DNA from: Chloroflexota bacterium
GTDB taxonomy: Bacteria; Chloroflexota; Dehalococcoidia; Dehalococcoidales; JAUYDJ01
DNA: 11,452 nucleotides
NCBI GenBank assembly: GCA_030690025.1
Contig: JAUYDJ010000023.1
Span: 1 to 11,452, forward strand
Direction: 5' to 3'
A program made the translations under genes and the position numbers. The notes beneath the pieces are model-generated. The model was not told where the DNA came from, made no database searches, and was given only the letters and a program-made list of their open reading frames with translations. Positions 1-6,402 of the stretch are shown piece by piece. How positions within the stretch are numbered: position 1 is the first letter of the stretch; each line of letters opens with the position of its first letter.

Positions 1-174
1 AACTGATTTGATGATGCCGTCAATGGCCACAAAGGCGGCGACAATCTCAGCGGGGATGTATTTCAGGAGCTTTGATGCGTAATCATCCAGTCCGGGTTGC
101 GCTCCCGCTGCCCTTTGTGCTCCCATTGTCGTGAACGTGGATACATCTTTGGCCGTGATTACTCTTCGTCCCAT
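1..174 (-). CDS. Unrecognised small, probably membrane, protein (N-terminal 58 residues only)
   Basis: This is a partial reading frame that runs off the left edge of the window. It begins with ATG at 174-172, preceded by a strong AAAGGAGG at 182-189. The 58 visible residues start MGRRVITAKD, followed by a Gly/Ala/Gln-rich soluble stretch to about residue 30. Next comes LLKYIPAEIVAAFVAIDG (about residues 36-53), which looks like an amphipathic segment leading into a first membrane helix. The gene lies 30 bp downstream of the dnaN stop with no promoter or terminator seen between, so it is probably co-transcribed with dnaN. I do not recognise the family. The LLKYIPAE-type segment before a hydrophobic stretch resembles small predicted membrane proteins of unknown function, but that is only a resemblance. 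Existence of the gene is well supported by the ribosome binding site and open frame; function is unknown. Confidence 0.7.
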   Translation of the reverse strand, partial: MGRRVITAKDVSTFTTMGAQRAAGAQPGLDDYASKLLKYIPAEIVAAFVAIDGIIKSV

Positions 175-204
175 AATGATGCCTCCTTTCTTTCTACAGA
201 CTTC

Positions 205-1338
205 CTACCACTGGACAAACATGGGCATGACCACGTGAATGTAGTTGTCCGCGCCCACCGGACGGATTACCCAGGGGCTGGAGGGACTGGTGGTCTCCAG
301 AGCCACCTGCGGCTCTTTGAGCACGCTGAGCACCTCGGTCAGGTACCGGCCGTTAAAGGCAATCTTGGCGGCTTCACCCTCCACCTGAGCGTCAACCTCG
401 CCCACATCGTCGCCTACCTCTTCGGAGCGGGCGGAAATGGTCATCTTGCCCGGGGTCAGCTCCCCACCGGGACTCACCACCAAGCGGACAATACCGCTGC
501 CATCGCGGGCAAAGATTGAGGCGGTCTTGGTGGCCCTGAGGAACTGTGCCACATCAATCACAGCGCGGCTGCTGTGGCTCTGGGGGATAAGCTGGCCGTA
601 CTGGGGGAAGGTGCCCTGCACTAACTGGGACACCAGCTCGATATTCTTCAGAATGAAGATTGCCTGGCTCTTATTGGGGTTGACCCGTATCTCCACCGGC
701 TCTTCCTGGTCGGCGGCCAGGCGAGCAAGCTCGGCCATGGTGCGCGCCGGGATAATGACCTCGGTCTTCTCCGAGACCGGCGTCTTCAGCGGCAGCTTAT
801 ATACCGCTAGCCGGAAGCCATCGGCGGCGGCCAGCGTCAGCAAGTCGCCATCGAACTGGGCATCCACGCCGGTGAGCACCGGGCGGGATTCCTCGACGGC
901 GGCGGCAAAGGCCACCTGGTTGATGGCCTGGCGCAGGCCCTCCACCTCAACCTGGGTGGAAATCCCGTCTTCCACGCGGGGAATGGGCGGAAAATCCTTG
1001 GCATCCGTCCCGCTGATTCTGGCCTCAAAACGGGCGCAGCGCAGCTCAATGGTCTTGGTGCGCGGGAACAGGCTGATATCCACCTTATCGGCGGGCAGCG
1101 AGTTGATAAACTCGATGAGCAGCCGGGCAGGAACAGTCACCGAACCCTCTTCCTCGACCTTGGCGCCAATCCAGCAGCTGATGGCCATTTCCAGGTTGGT
1201 CGCCACCAGCTTCAGGCGCGACTGGTCAGTGACCAGCAGGACGTTATTGGTGATGGGCAGCGTTGTCCGCGTAGCCACCGCCCTGCCGACTATACCAAGC
1301 CCCCGGTTGAGATTTTCCTGAAGACACGAGAGTTTCAT
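205..1338 (-). CDS. dnaN: DNA polymerase III beta subunit (sliding clamp)
   Basis: The product is the ring-shaped processivity clamp that holds the replicative polymerase on DNA and docks ligase, MutS and other partners. The chosen start is ATG at 1338, giving MKLSCLQENL and 377 residues, the normal length for the family. GGAGG at 1347-1351 sits 8 nt upstream. The frame also opens at TTG 1353, but that would place the start inside the ribosome binding site. The three clamp domains span about residues 1-120, 125-245 and 246-377. The C-terminus carries the VVMPM segment (M371-P372-M373), the counterpart of the MPM segment lining the partner-binding pocket of the E. coli clamp. It has its own near-consensus promoter at 1374-1402. 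Unlike the common bacterial order, no dnaA, recF or gyrB is visible next to it. Confidence 0.95.
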   Translation of the reverse strand: MKLSCLQENLNRGLGIVGRAVATRTTLPITNNVLLVTDQSRLKLVATNLEMAISCWIGAKVEEEGSVTVPARLLIEFINSLPADKVDISLFPRTKTIELRCARFEARISGTDAKDFPPIPRVEDGISTQVEVEGLRQAINQVAFAAAVEESRPVLTGVDAQFDGDLLTLAAADGFRLAVYKLPLKTPVSEKTEVIIPARTMAELARLAADQEEPVEIRVNPNKSQAIFILKNIELVSQLVQGTFPQYGQLIPQSHSSRAVIDVAQFLRATKTASIFARDGSGIVRLVVSPGGELTPGKMTISARSEEVGDDVGEVDAQVEGEAAKIAFNGRYLTEVLSVLKEPQVALETTSPSSPWVIRPVGADNYIHVVMPMFVQW

Positions 1339-1373
1339 ATTCCAAACCTCCAAAATTACACTATGGAGTTAGT

Positions 1374-1402
1374 AGTATATAACAATAATCGCCGCTATTC
1401 AA
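1374..1402 (-). promoter_or_regulatory. Sigma70-type promoter for dnaN
   Basis: On the minus strand TTGAAT (1397-1402) and TATACT (1374-1379) are separated by exactly 17 bp. The -35 box overlaps the last codons and stop of the upstream RNase HI-MoaC gene. Transcription would begin near 1367, leaving a leader of about 28 nt that contains the GGAGG of dnaN. This is a match to consensus by eye, not a measured start. Confidence 0.65.
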
Positions 1403-2306
1403 GGGCTATGGTGCCACTTTTGCCGCCACTTTTTCTAACGAGCCGGATATTTTCGATTTTCATGCCCCGGTCGACGGCCTTGCACATGTCATAGATAGTC
1501 AGCGCCGCGACGGCTGTCGCGGTCAGCGCCTCCATCTCCACCCCGGTCTTGCCGAGGCTTTTCACCGTGGCGGTAATTTCCACGGCGCTGTTATTTTCAT
1601 CCAGATTCAGTTCTACTTTCACATCCCCGATGAGCAGCGGGTGGCACAGGGGGATGAGGTGGGGCGTCTGCTTAGCCGCCATGATGCCGGCCAGTTGAGC
1701 CACGGTCAGCACGTCTCCCTTGGCGATACCGCCCTTCTTTATCAGGTCGAAGGTAGCCGCCTGCATCTTGACCACGCCTTTGGCGACAGCCTCACGCTCG
1801 GTGTCAGGCTTCTGGCTGACATCCACCATGCGCGGCCGGCCTTCGGCATCGAGGTGGGTCAGCTGCTTTTCGGCCACTGGCTCCGGGGCTGCTTCTTTCC
1901 GAGGTTTGGGCAATTTCATCTGTTTCTGACTGGCCAGACCGGTGGCCAGGTTGTGGGCCTCTTTATGGAAGGGGTTGCCTCCCGTCTGGTCAATCCACTC
2001 CCAGTGCACCTCCCGCTGGCTGACGGCGGCGTCAAGCTGCTCCCAGAGGTCACGGTTGGCCCGCCGCTGCCATCCTTTGGCGGCGCACCCGTACAGGTAC
2101 TGGCTATCGGTATAGACCGTCAGTCCCGCCCCCTGCGGCGTTTGGTAGATACCCTCCAGGGCAGCGGTGATTTCCATACGGCTGCTGGTGGTCTTCTGCG
2201 CCTGGCCGGAGAAGGCCTGCTCGCGGCCGTTTTCCACGATGACCGCCGCCCAGCCGCCCTGGTTCAGCACCGGATTATAAGCGCCGTCAGCATATATCTC
2301 TATCAT
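1395..2306 (-). CDS. Fusion protein: RNase HI-like domain + MoaC (cyclic pyranopterin monophosphate synthase)
   Basis: One 303-residue frame joins two unrelated enzymes. Residues 1-126 are RNase HI-like (removes RNA from RNA-DNA hybrids), with YADGAYNP (D7), [12 protein letters not shown] (E45) and YTDSQYL (D67), three of the four catalytic acidic positions. Aligning WEWIDQTGG with E. coli WEWVKGHAG puts Thr108 at the usual catalytic His124 and His118 at Asp134. Residues 127-147 are a charged Pro-rich linker. Residues 148-303 are a complete MoaC domain, which with MoaA makes cPMP in molybdopterin synthesis: [21 protein letters not shown] (218-225), [12 protein letters not shown] (252-263), and YDMCKAV with D273 and K276, which align with catalytic residues of E. 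coli MoaC. The start is ATG 2306 with GGAGGTG at 2311-2317. Met130 in the linker has no ribosome binding site, so separate translation of MoaC is unlikely. Identification of both domains is secure; RNase activity is uncertain. Confidence 0.93.
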   Translation of the reverse strand: MIEIYADGAYNPVLNQGGWAAVIVENGREQAFSGQAQKTTSSRMEITAALEGIYQTPQGAGLTVYTDSQYLYGCAAKGWQRRANRDLWEQLDAAVSQREVHWEWIDQTGGNPFHKEAHNLATGLASQKQMKLPKPRKEAAPEPVAEKQLTHLDAEGRPRMVDVSQKPDTEREAVAKGVVKMQAATFDLIKKGGIAKGDVLTVAQLAGIMAAKQTPHLIPLCHPLLIGDVKVELNLDENNSAVEITATVKSLGKTGVEMEALTATAVAALTIYDMCKAVDRGMKIENIRLVRKSGGKSGTIALE

Positions 2307-2388
2307 GGCTCACCTCCAAGTGAAACTCTTAGCAAGGCCCCGCTTATCCTTCATGGCGGTTAAACCGACTACCACAAAGTACGAGAAT

Positions 2389-2453
2389 GTCATTCTGAAG
2401 GAGCGGAGCGACTGAAGAATCTGGTAGAGACCCTTCGCTTCGCTCAGGGTGAC
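2389..2453. repeat. Palindromic intergenic repeat, about 65 bp
   Basis: The outer arms GTCATTCTGA (2389-2398) and TCAGGGTGAC (2444-2453) can form a 10-bp helix with two G-U pairs. Each half also holds its own short inverted repeat, ATTCT/AGAAT on the left and CCCT/AGGG on the right, around GAGCGGAGCG-like and TTCGCTTCGC-like cores. Its base pattern resembles dispersed TTCGCTTCGCTCA-type repeats that I recall from many environmental bacterial genomes. Only one copy is in this window, so repeat status cannot be shown here. It lies in the predicted leader of the RNase HI-MoaC gene, so it would be transcribed. No coding sequence is seen in the 2307-2560 gap. Confidence 0.55.
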
Positions 2454-2509
2454 AATCTGAATTGCACGGCATCTATTTTCATAACAATGACAGGCACCAT
2501 AGAGAGACT

Positions 2510-2518
2510 ATTATATCA
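2510..2518 (-). promoter_or_regulatory. Extended -10 promoter for the RNase HI-MoaC gene
   Basis: On the minus strand the sequence TGATATAAT is a perfect TGnTATAAT extended -10 box. The -35 region is weak. Predicted transcription start is near 2503, giving a leader of almost 200 nt that includes the palindromic repeat at 2389-2453. Read-through from moaA, which ends at 2561, is also possible, since no terminator hairpin with a T run was seen after it. Confidence 0.45.
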
Positions 2519-2560
2519 GAAAAAGAGATTTAGGTTATATAGGTTATAGATGAAGGAAGG

Positions 2561-3547
2561 CTAGCCGCCAATCTGGCAGAAAGGCCGGTTGTTGGGCATT
2601 TGTCCCTCGGCGAGATGATGGCGCAGCGGTTTCTTGGCCACGGCTGCCTCAATCAGCTGCTTGAGCTGGCCGTTGGATACGCCGTTACGCAGCGGCTGCT
2701 TCAGGTCGATTTCATCTTCCGACAGGAGACAGAGACGCAGCTTACCGTCGGCCGTCAGGCGCAGCCGGTTACACTGGAAGCAGAAGTGCTCGGTGACCGG
2801 CGTGATGAAGCCGATAGTGCCGTTAGCCCCGGGGAAACGGAAGTAGTTGGCCGGGCCGTTGCCCACCGCCGACTTGCACGGCTGAAGTTCGCCCAGCTGC
2901 CCCAGGCGCTTCCGCATCTCGCCCACCGAAACAAACTGCGAAGTAATAGCGCCGTTGCCGGGGAAGGGCATAAACTCGATGAAGCGAACGTGCCAGCCGT
3001 CATGGATAGTCTTCCGGGCAAAATCGAGGATTTCGTCGTCGTTGACGCCGGCCATAATCACGGTGTTGAGCTTGACCGGGTTAAGCCCGGCGGCCTTAGC
3101 CGCCTCAATCCCGGCCAGGACATCGGCCAGGTTATACCGGGAGCGGCTCATCACCTGAAACTTTTCCGGCTTGAGCGTATCCAGGCTGACATTGACCCGC
3201 CGCAGGCCGGCCTGCTTGAGCTCGGCGACATAGCGGGCCAGCAGCAGCCCGTTGGTAGTCAGGGAAATATCATCGATGGTCTCTATTTCCGCCAGCATCT
3301 CGACCAGTTTAGGCACCCCCACCCTGACCAGGGGTTCGCCGCCGGTGATTCTGACCTTGTTTATGCCCAGCTCGGCGGCCGCCTTTACTATGGTCCGGAT
3401 TTCTTCGTAGGTGAGGATATCCTGATGGGACATCAGGGGAATGCCCTCCGGCGGCATACAGTAAATGCAGCGCAGATTGCAGCGGTCAGTGACGGAGATA
3501 CGCAGATAGTTTATCGGACGCTGGAAGGAATCGGAAAGTCCGGTCAT
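2561..3547 (-). CDS. moaA: GTP 3',8-cyclase MoaA (radical SAM)
   Basis: MoaA converts GTP to 3',8-cyclo-GTP with S-adenosylmethionine, the first step of molybdopterin cofactor synthesis; MoaC then forms cPMP. The 328-residue length is normal. The radical SAM cluster motif CxxxCxxC is at C23, C27 and C30, with the TGGEP motif at 68-72. The second cluster ligands follow CX2CX13C at C256, C259 and C273. The protein ends in Gly-Gly (327-328), the conserved MoaA tail needed for activity. The start ATG (3547-3545) overlaps the rdgB stop as ATGA, so translation is probably coupled to rdgB. Its partner MoaC is encoded next downstream, fused to an RNase HI domain. moaB, moaD, moaE, moeA and mobA are not in this window. 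Confidence 0.97.
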   Translation of the reverse strand: MTGLSDSFQRPINYLRISVTDRCNLRCIYCMPPEGIPLMSHQDILTYEEIRTIVKAAAELGINKVRITGGEPLVRVGVPKLVEMLAEIETIDDISLTTNGLLLARYVAELKQAGLRRVNVSLDTLKPEKFQVMSRSRYNLADVLAGIEAAKAAGLNPVKLNTVIMAGVNDDEILDFARKTIHDGWHVRFIEFMPFPGNGAITSQFVSVGEMRKRLGQLGELQPCKSAVGNGPANYFRFPGANGTIGFITPVTEHFCFQCNRLRLTADGKLRLCLLSEDEIDLKQPLRNGVSNGQLKQLIEAAVAKKPLRHHLAEGQMPNNRPFCQIGG

Positions 3548-4143
3548 ACTATTAACCTTTCTAACACCTGGCGCGCCTTCCGCGCCGCTTCCCCGCGGTG
3601 GCTCACCCGGTTCTTAACCTCCGGGGAAAGCTCCGCCATGGTCTTGTCCAGCTCGGGAAGGTAGAAGATGGGGTCATAGCCGAAGCCGCCCTCACCCCTG
3701 GGTTCAAAAGCTATAATTCCCGAACGCTCCCCCGAGACAGTTTCGACTTTGCCCCCGGGTGTAGCGATGGCAATCACACATCTAAAACGGGCGGTGCGTT
3801 TTCCTTGCGGCACTGCCTCCAAGCGCGAGAGTAGATAGTCGATTCTCTGACTGTCCGAGGCACCTTCACCGGCGTACCGTGCCGAGAGGGGGCCCGGTTC
3901 CCCACCCAGCGCATCCACCTCCAGCCCGGAATCATCGGCCAGTGCCACCAAGCGGCTCTGGCCGGCCAGCACGGTTGCCTTTAGTCTGGCATTTTCCTCC
4001 AGGCTCTTGCCGACCTCTTCAACCCGGGTGGTGATACCCACATCCGAGGGAGTAACCAAATCATAAGGCAAGCCGACAAGCAAGCTGCGGTACTCGCGCA
4101 CCTTGTCGTGGTTGTTCGTGGCCAGAAGCAGCTTACCACCCAT
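3544..4143 (-). CDS. rdgB: XTP/dITP pyrophosphatase, RdgB/HAM1 family
   Basis: This house-cleaning enzyme hydrolyses dITP, dHAPTP and XTP to monophosphates and pyrophosphate, keeping deaminated purines out of DNA and RNA. The 199-residue protein shows the family motifs in order: TNNHDKVRE (9-17), ADDSGLEVDALGG (69-81) with D71 at the catalytic base position, GGFGYDPIF (152-160) and SHRGEA (181-186). The ATG at 4143 has only a weak GGTGGGG-like ribosome binding site. The gene follows the GYD-domain gene by 24 bp and overlaps moaA by 4 bp, so it sits inside the cobO-fbp-GYD-rdgB-moaA unit. I see no functional link between it and the cofactor genes beyond co-transcription. Confidence 0.95.
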   Translation of the reverse strand: MGGKLLLATNNHDKVREYRSLLVGLPYDLVTPSDVGITTRVEEVGKSLEENARLKATVLAGQSRLVALADDSGLEVDALGGEPGPLSARYAGEGASDSQRIDYLLSRLEAVPQGKRTARFRCVIAIATPGGKVETVSGERSGIIAFEPRGEGGFGYDPIFYLPELDKTMAELSPEVKNRVSHRGEAARKARQVLERLIV

Positions 4144-4168
4144 CTCGCCCCACCAGAGTTGTCATAAA

Positions 4169-4444
4169 CTATTTGATAAGCTCGTCGATGGTCATAGCAG
4201 CCATGGTCATCGTCTGGAGGGTACCGCGGGAACCCAACTCGATGGCCACTTTAGCCATGATTTTGTTGTTCGGGGCTTCGAGGATGTTCAGAAAATCATA
4301 CGGGCCAAGGACGGAATACTGGGCCAGTATCTTGACGCCCATGGACTCCACTTCCTTGTTGACCTCTTTGATGCGCTGCGGGTTCTGCTTGAGCGTCTTT
4401 CTACCTTCATCAGTTAAAGTGGTCAGCATAACATAGATTGCCAT
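4169..4444 (-). CDS. GYD-domain protein
   Basis: This small 91-residue protein looks like a single-domain member of the GYD family (named for a conserved Gly-Tyr-Asp), which has a ferredoxin-like alpha/beta fold. Visible features are the N-terminal beta strand IYVMLTTLTDEG, a helix with TLKQNPQRIKEVNKEVESMG, the strand KILAQYSVLGPYDFLNILEA carrying the signature as GPYD, and a C-terminal helix starting at MTIDELIK. Such proteins are often thought to act as oligomeric sensors or small-molecule binding proteins, but no reaction is established. The ATG at 4444 has a near-perfect AGGAGGTGA at 4448-4456. It sits 69 bp after fbp and 24 bp before rdgB. The proximity to fbp might suggest a metabolic role, but the sequence does not show one. 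Confidence 0.85.
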   Translation of the reverse strand: MAIYVMLTTLTDEGRKTLKQNPQRIKEVNKEVESMGVKILAQYSVLGPYDFLNILEAPNNKIMAKVAIELGSRGTLQTMTMAAMTIDELIK

Positions 4445-4513
4445 TGGTCACCTCCTGCTCAGATATACCGGTTCCCCGAACTCGGCTTACAGCCTAATAA
4501 TAACCCCTGCCAC

Positions 4514-5614
4514 CTAGCCCGTCAACTCAGTAAACCTTCTGTCCAGCTTCTGCATTACCTGAGGCATGGTGGTATACTCCATCTCCTCCAGCGGCAGGCG
4601 GTGCGGCTCAAACGGGCCATGACGCCGCATATAGTCGGCAATCTTATTTGCCTCCTGGCGGGCCCGGTCAAAGCCTTTGTCAGCGAACATATCACGCGGC
4701 CCCACCAGCTTCCCTTCGGCAAGCTGGAAACCCAGCGCGATCACCCGCGGCGGCCCGTCAAAGCGGGACGGCGTGGCATCGGCAACGCTGACCGGCATAA
4801 AGGGGCCGTGGTGCGAGCCGCGCATCCAGCCCTCCACCAGATGGGGAAAGGTGAAAGGCTCCAGCACCTCGCCTACCGCCGGAAACTGCCCCTGGCAGCG
4901 GACCAGGCACACCGGGTCATCCTTGCCCACGTAGCGCCCGGCAATCAGAGACAGGCGCTGCGTGGAAGATACGGCAGCGATGGACTTACTTTCGCGGTGG
5001 TAGACGGCCTTCACCGCAAAGCGCGCCGGCGCCCCCAGGAAAATGAGCATATCGTAGATTTCCTCGGGCGCGTTGAGCGTAATCTTCTTGCACCCCTTGA
5101 CATCATGCACCTCAAAGGCAAAACCCCCGTGCATGGTGGGCGCAATAACCAGCCCGATGGTATTAAACGGGTCGGCGAACATCTTGTATAGCGGCAGATT
5201 CCAGGACCCGGAAGACGTCTTGTCCGCCATGAAGATAATAACCGGCTCCGAGGGACGCTCTTCAATTTCCATCTCGGCGACACCCGGCCCCATGCCCTTG
5301 ATGTTGCCCGAAAAGGCGTCAGACAGCAGGTCCTGCCCGGCACCGTAAAGCTTCAGCTTCTTGGCGACGGCGGTGCATTCGACAAAGGTATCCCAGGCCA
5401 GTTTGTGAATCTTGTCGTTCTCTTCGCCCTGCTGGTGAGTCATAATCAGCTGGGCGTCATCCCCGCACTGGGTGACATGGTAGTCAATGAGGAGCCCGGC
5501 TTTCTTAGCCCTGGCCAGCATTTCGCCGGCCCTGGCTAAAACATCGGGGTGAGATGCCGAATGGCCCACATAACCGCCGATGTCAGCCTTAATTACGCTT
5601 AGTGTAATCTCCAA
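4514..5614 (-). CDS. fbp: Fructose-1,6-bisphosphate aldolase/phosphatase (bifunctional, archaeal type)
   Basis: This single-domain enzyme condenses dihydroxyacetone phosphate with glyceraldehyde-3-phosphate and then dephosphorylates the product to fructose-6-phosphate, making gluconeogenesis effectively one-way. The 366-residue sequence follows the Sulfolobus enzyme closely: SVIKADIGG with D11 (metal binding) and H18, GDDAQLIMTH (51-60), GQDLLSD (93-99), GPGVAEMEIEER (109-120), DKT (131-133), NLPLYKMFADPFNT (139-152) and IAGRYVGKDDPV (224-235). In the last motif Y228 and K231 fall at the catalytic Tyr and Schiff-base Lys. GWMRGSHHGPFMPVS and RFDGPPR are also present. The start is a TTG at 5614-5612, chosen because GGGAGG lies 6 nt upstream and the N-terminus then aligns exactly with the family. 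It is 17 bp downstream of cobO. The enzyme is typical of archaea and deep-branching, often autotrophic or anaerobic, bacteria. Confidence 0.95.
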   Translation of the reverse strand: MEITLSVIKADIGGYVGHSASHPDVLARAGEMLARAKKAGLLIDYHVTQCGDDAQLIMTHQQGEENDKIHKLAWDTFVECTAVAKKLKLYGAGQDLLSDAFSGNIKGMGPGVAEMEIEERPSEPVIIFMADKTSSGSWNLPLYKMFADPFNTIGLVIAPTMHGGFAFEVHDVKGCKKITLNAPEEIYDMLIFLGAPARFAVKAVYHRESKSIAAVSSTQRLSLIAGRYVGKDDPVCLVRCQGQFPAVGEVLEPFTFPHLVEGWMRGSHHGPFMPVSVADATPSRFDGPPRVIALGFQLAEGKLVGPRDMFADKGFDRARQEANKIADYMRRHGPFEPHRLPLEEMEYTTMPQVMQKLDRRFTELTG

Positions 5615-5631
5615 AACAGTCCTCCCTTGAT

Positions 5632-6195
5632 TTAATACTCGAACCCTTTTCGCGCTGGCACGCCTTTATCATAGGGATGCTTGACCTTGGTCATCACGGT
5701 GACCAGGTCAGCAAGCTCGATTAGTCTGGGGTCAGCATAACGGCCGGTAAGGACGAGTTCGACCTGAGGTGGCCTGTCTCTAATCAGCTTGATTACTTCC
5801 TCAAGGTCAACCAGTTTCCAGGCAGCGGCCACGTTCACTTCATCCAGCACCACCAGGTCATACTTGCCGCCGAGCAGCGCTTCACGCGCCGCTGCCAAAG
5901 CCTGCCTGGCTTGCTCTATTTCTTCCGGTTTAACATTAGCCGGGTCGGTAAGACGCCTGAAACCAAAGCTGGCCACATCTACATTGAGCAACTTAGGCAA
6001 GGTAAAAAACTCACCGTAGGGGTAGTCACCTTTCATAAAGAAGATAACGCATACGCGGAGACCATATCCCACCGCCCGGACCACCACGCCCAATGCCGCT
6101 GAGGTCTTCCCTTTACCATCGCCAGTGAAAATTTGCACCAGACCGCGGCTGGACGGCTTGGCTGACGCAACACCCGGTGATTTCTTCTCTATCAA
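5632..6195 (-). CDS. cobO: Corrinoid adenosyltransferase, CobA/CobO/BtuR type
   Basis: The enzyme transfers the adenosyl group of ATP to Co(I) corrinoids, producing adenosylcobamides. The 187-residue protein has the P-loop GDGKGKTS (25-32), FFMKGDYPYGE (52-62), a Walker B-like LVVLDE (114-119), LTGRYADPRLIELAD (149-163) and the C-terminal HPYDKGVPARKGFEY (173-187), all in the order seen in BtuR/CobA. The frame opens at TTG 6195, directly after an in-frame TAA, so no earlier start exists. The ribosome binding site is poor (GGTAGA about 8 nt upstream). A downstream GTG at Val20 would remove the residues just before the P-loop, so the TTG is preferred but not certain. It is the first gene after the promoter at 6252-6280. 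No cobalamin riboswitch fits in its leader of about 50 nt. Confidence 0.93.
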   Translation of the reverse strand: MIEKKSPGVASAKPSSRGLVQIFTGDGKGKTSAALGVVVRAVGYGLRVCVIFFMKGDYPYGEFFTLPKLLNVDVASFGFRRLTDPANVKPEEIEQARQALAAAREALLGGKYDLVVLDEVNVAAAWKLVDLEEVIKLIRDRPPQVELVLTGRYADPRLIELADLVTVMTKVKHPYDKGVPARKGFEY

Positions 6196-6232
6196 TTAGA
6201 TTCTACCAGTAAACAGTATCGTAACGCCACTC

Positions 6233-6250
6233 GACTCAATTATGCGAGTC
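6233..6250. promoter_or_regulatory. Dyad at the predicted cobO transcription start
   Basis: GACTC (6233-6237) and GAGTC (6246-6250) are inverted around an 8-nt centre, next to the -10 box of the cobO promoter, so the predicted start near 6245 falls within it. It could be a repressor operator or a hairpin at the mRNA 5' end. The arms are only 5 bp, so chance is a real alternative. Confidence 0.3.
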
Positions 6251-6251
6251 C

Positions 6252-6280
6252 AGTTTAACAACCCGACTTAGCGATGTCAA
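6252..6280 (-). promoter_or_regulatory. Sigma70-type promoter for the cobO-fbp-GYD-rdgB-moaA unit
   Basis: On the minus strand a perfect TTGACA (6275-6280) is followed after 17 bp by TAAACT (6252-6257, 4 of 6 matches). Predicted start is near 6245, about 50 nt before the cobO TTG. The genes behind it are spaced by 17, 69, 24 and -4 bp with no terminator seen, which suggests one transcript. Confidence 0.6.
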
Positions 6281-6295
6281 GCACCGTCGGCAAAC

Positions 6296-6323
6296 TTGAC
6301 TTGGCTGTGCAATATGTTAGAAT
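6296..6323 (+). promoter_or_regulatory. Sigma70-type extended -10 promoter for the molybdenum hydroxylase gene
   Basis: TTGACT (6296-6301) and TAGAAT (6318-6323) are 16 bp apart, and TGT just before the -10 makes an extended TGnTAGAAT. Predicted start is near 6330. Its -35 box lies 15 bp from the -35 box of the oppositely oriented cobO promoter, so the two face away from a shared short segment. It also shows that the in-frame ATG at 6274 is upstream of the promoter and not the translation start. Confidence 0.6.
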
Positions 6324-6336
6324 TAAAAAACCTTCA

Positions 6337-6393
6337 CTCCTTTGTTTGGCTCAGAGATTGGAGCGGCGGGGACGTGGGGTGTCACAAAGGAGG
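6337..6393 (+). promoter_or_regulatory. Candidate leader stem that hides the ribosome binding site of the hydroxylase gene
   Basis: CTCCTTTGT (6337-6345), about 8 nt from the predicted mRNA 5' end, is exactly complementary over 9 nt to ACAAAGGAG (6384-6392), which contains the Shine-Dalgarno sequence of the gene starting at 6403. The intervening loop is 38 nt and GC-rich. Such a stem would block ribosome entry unless opened by a ligand, protein or alternative fold. It does not match a riboswitch class I know, including the Moco motif, and no folding calculation was made. Confidence 0.4.
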
Positions 6394-6402
6394 TCAGCCA
6401 GA

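Noticed and set aside
97..1321. Long plus-strand open frames opposite dnaN (97-519 and 437-1321)
   Set aside because: They lie entirely antisense to a secure dnaN gene, have no recognisable protein features, and reflect its GC-rich codon pattern.
1339..1353. TTG at 1353 as start of dnaN
   Set aside because: The codons after it are the GGAGG ribosome binding site of the ATG at 1338, and the clamp family begins at MKL-type sequence.
1..1400. Replication origin near dnaN
   Set aside because: No cluster of DnaA-box-like TTATNCACA sequences or AT-rich unwinding region was seen, and dnaA is absent.
1797..1919. Separate translation start for MoaC inside the fusion gene (Met130 or Met160)
   Set aside because: No Shine-Dalgarno sequence precedes either Met, and Met160 lies within the conserved MoaC N-terminal motif.
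2307..2560. Moco riboswitch or rho-independent terminator in the moaA to RNase HI-MoaC gap
   Set aside because: I could not find the Moco motif conserved blocks, and no hairpin is followed by a T run on the minus strand; the visible structure is the palindromic repeat.
6196..6245. Cobalamin riboswitch upstream of cobO
   Set aside because: The predicted leader is only about 50 nt and lacks the B12-box sequence; it is far too short for the fold.
6274..6402. Upstream in-frame ATG at 6274 that would add 43 residues to the hydroxylase
   Set aside because: It has no ribosome binding site, lies upstream of the predicted promoter at 6296-6323, and the added residues do not fit the family; ATG 6403 has AAAGGAGGT at proper spacing.
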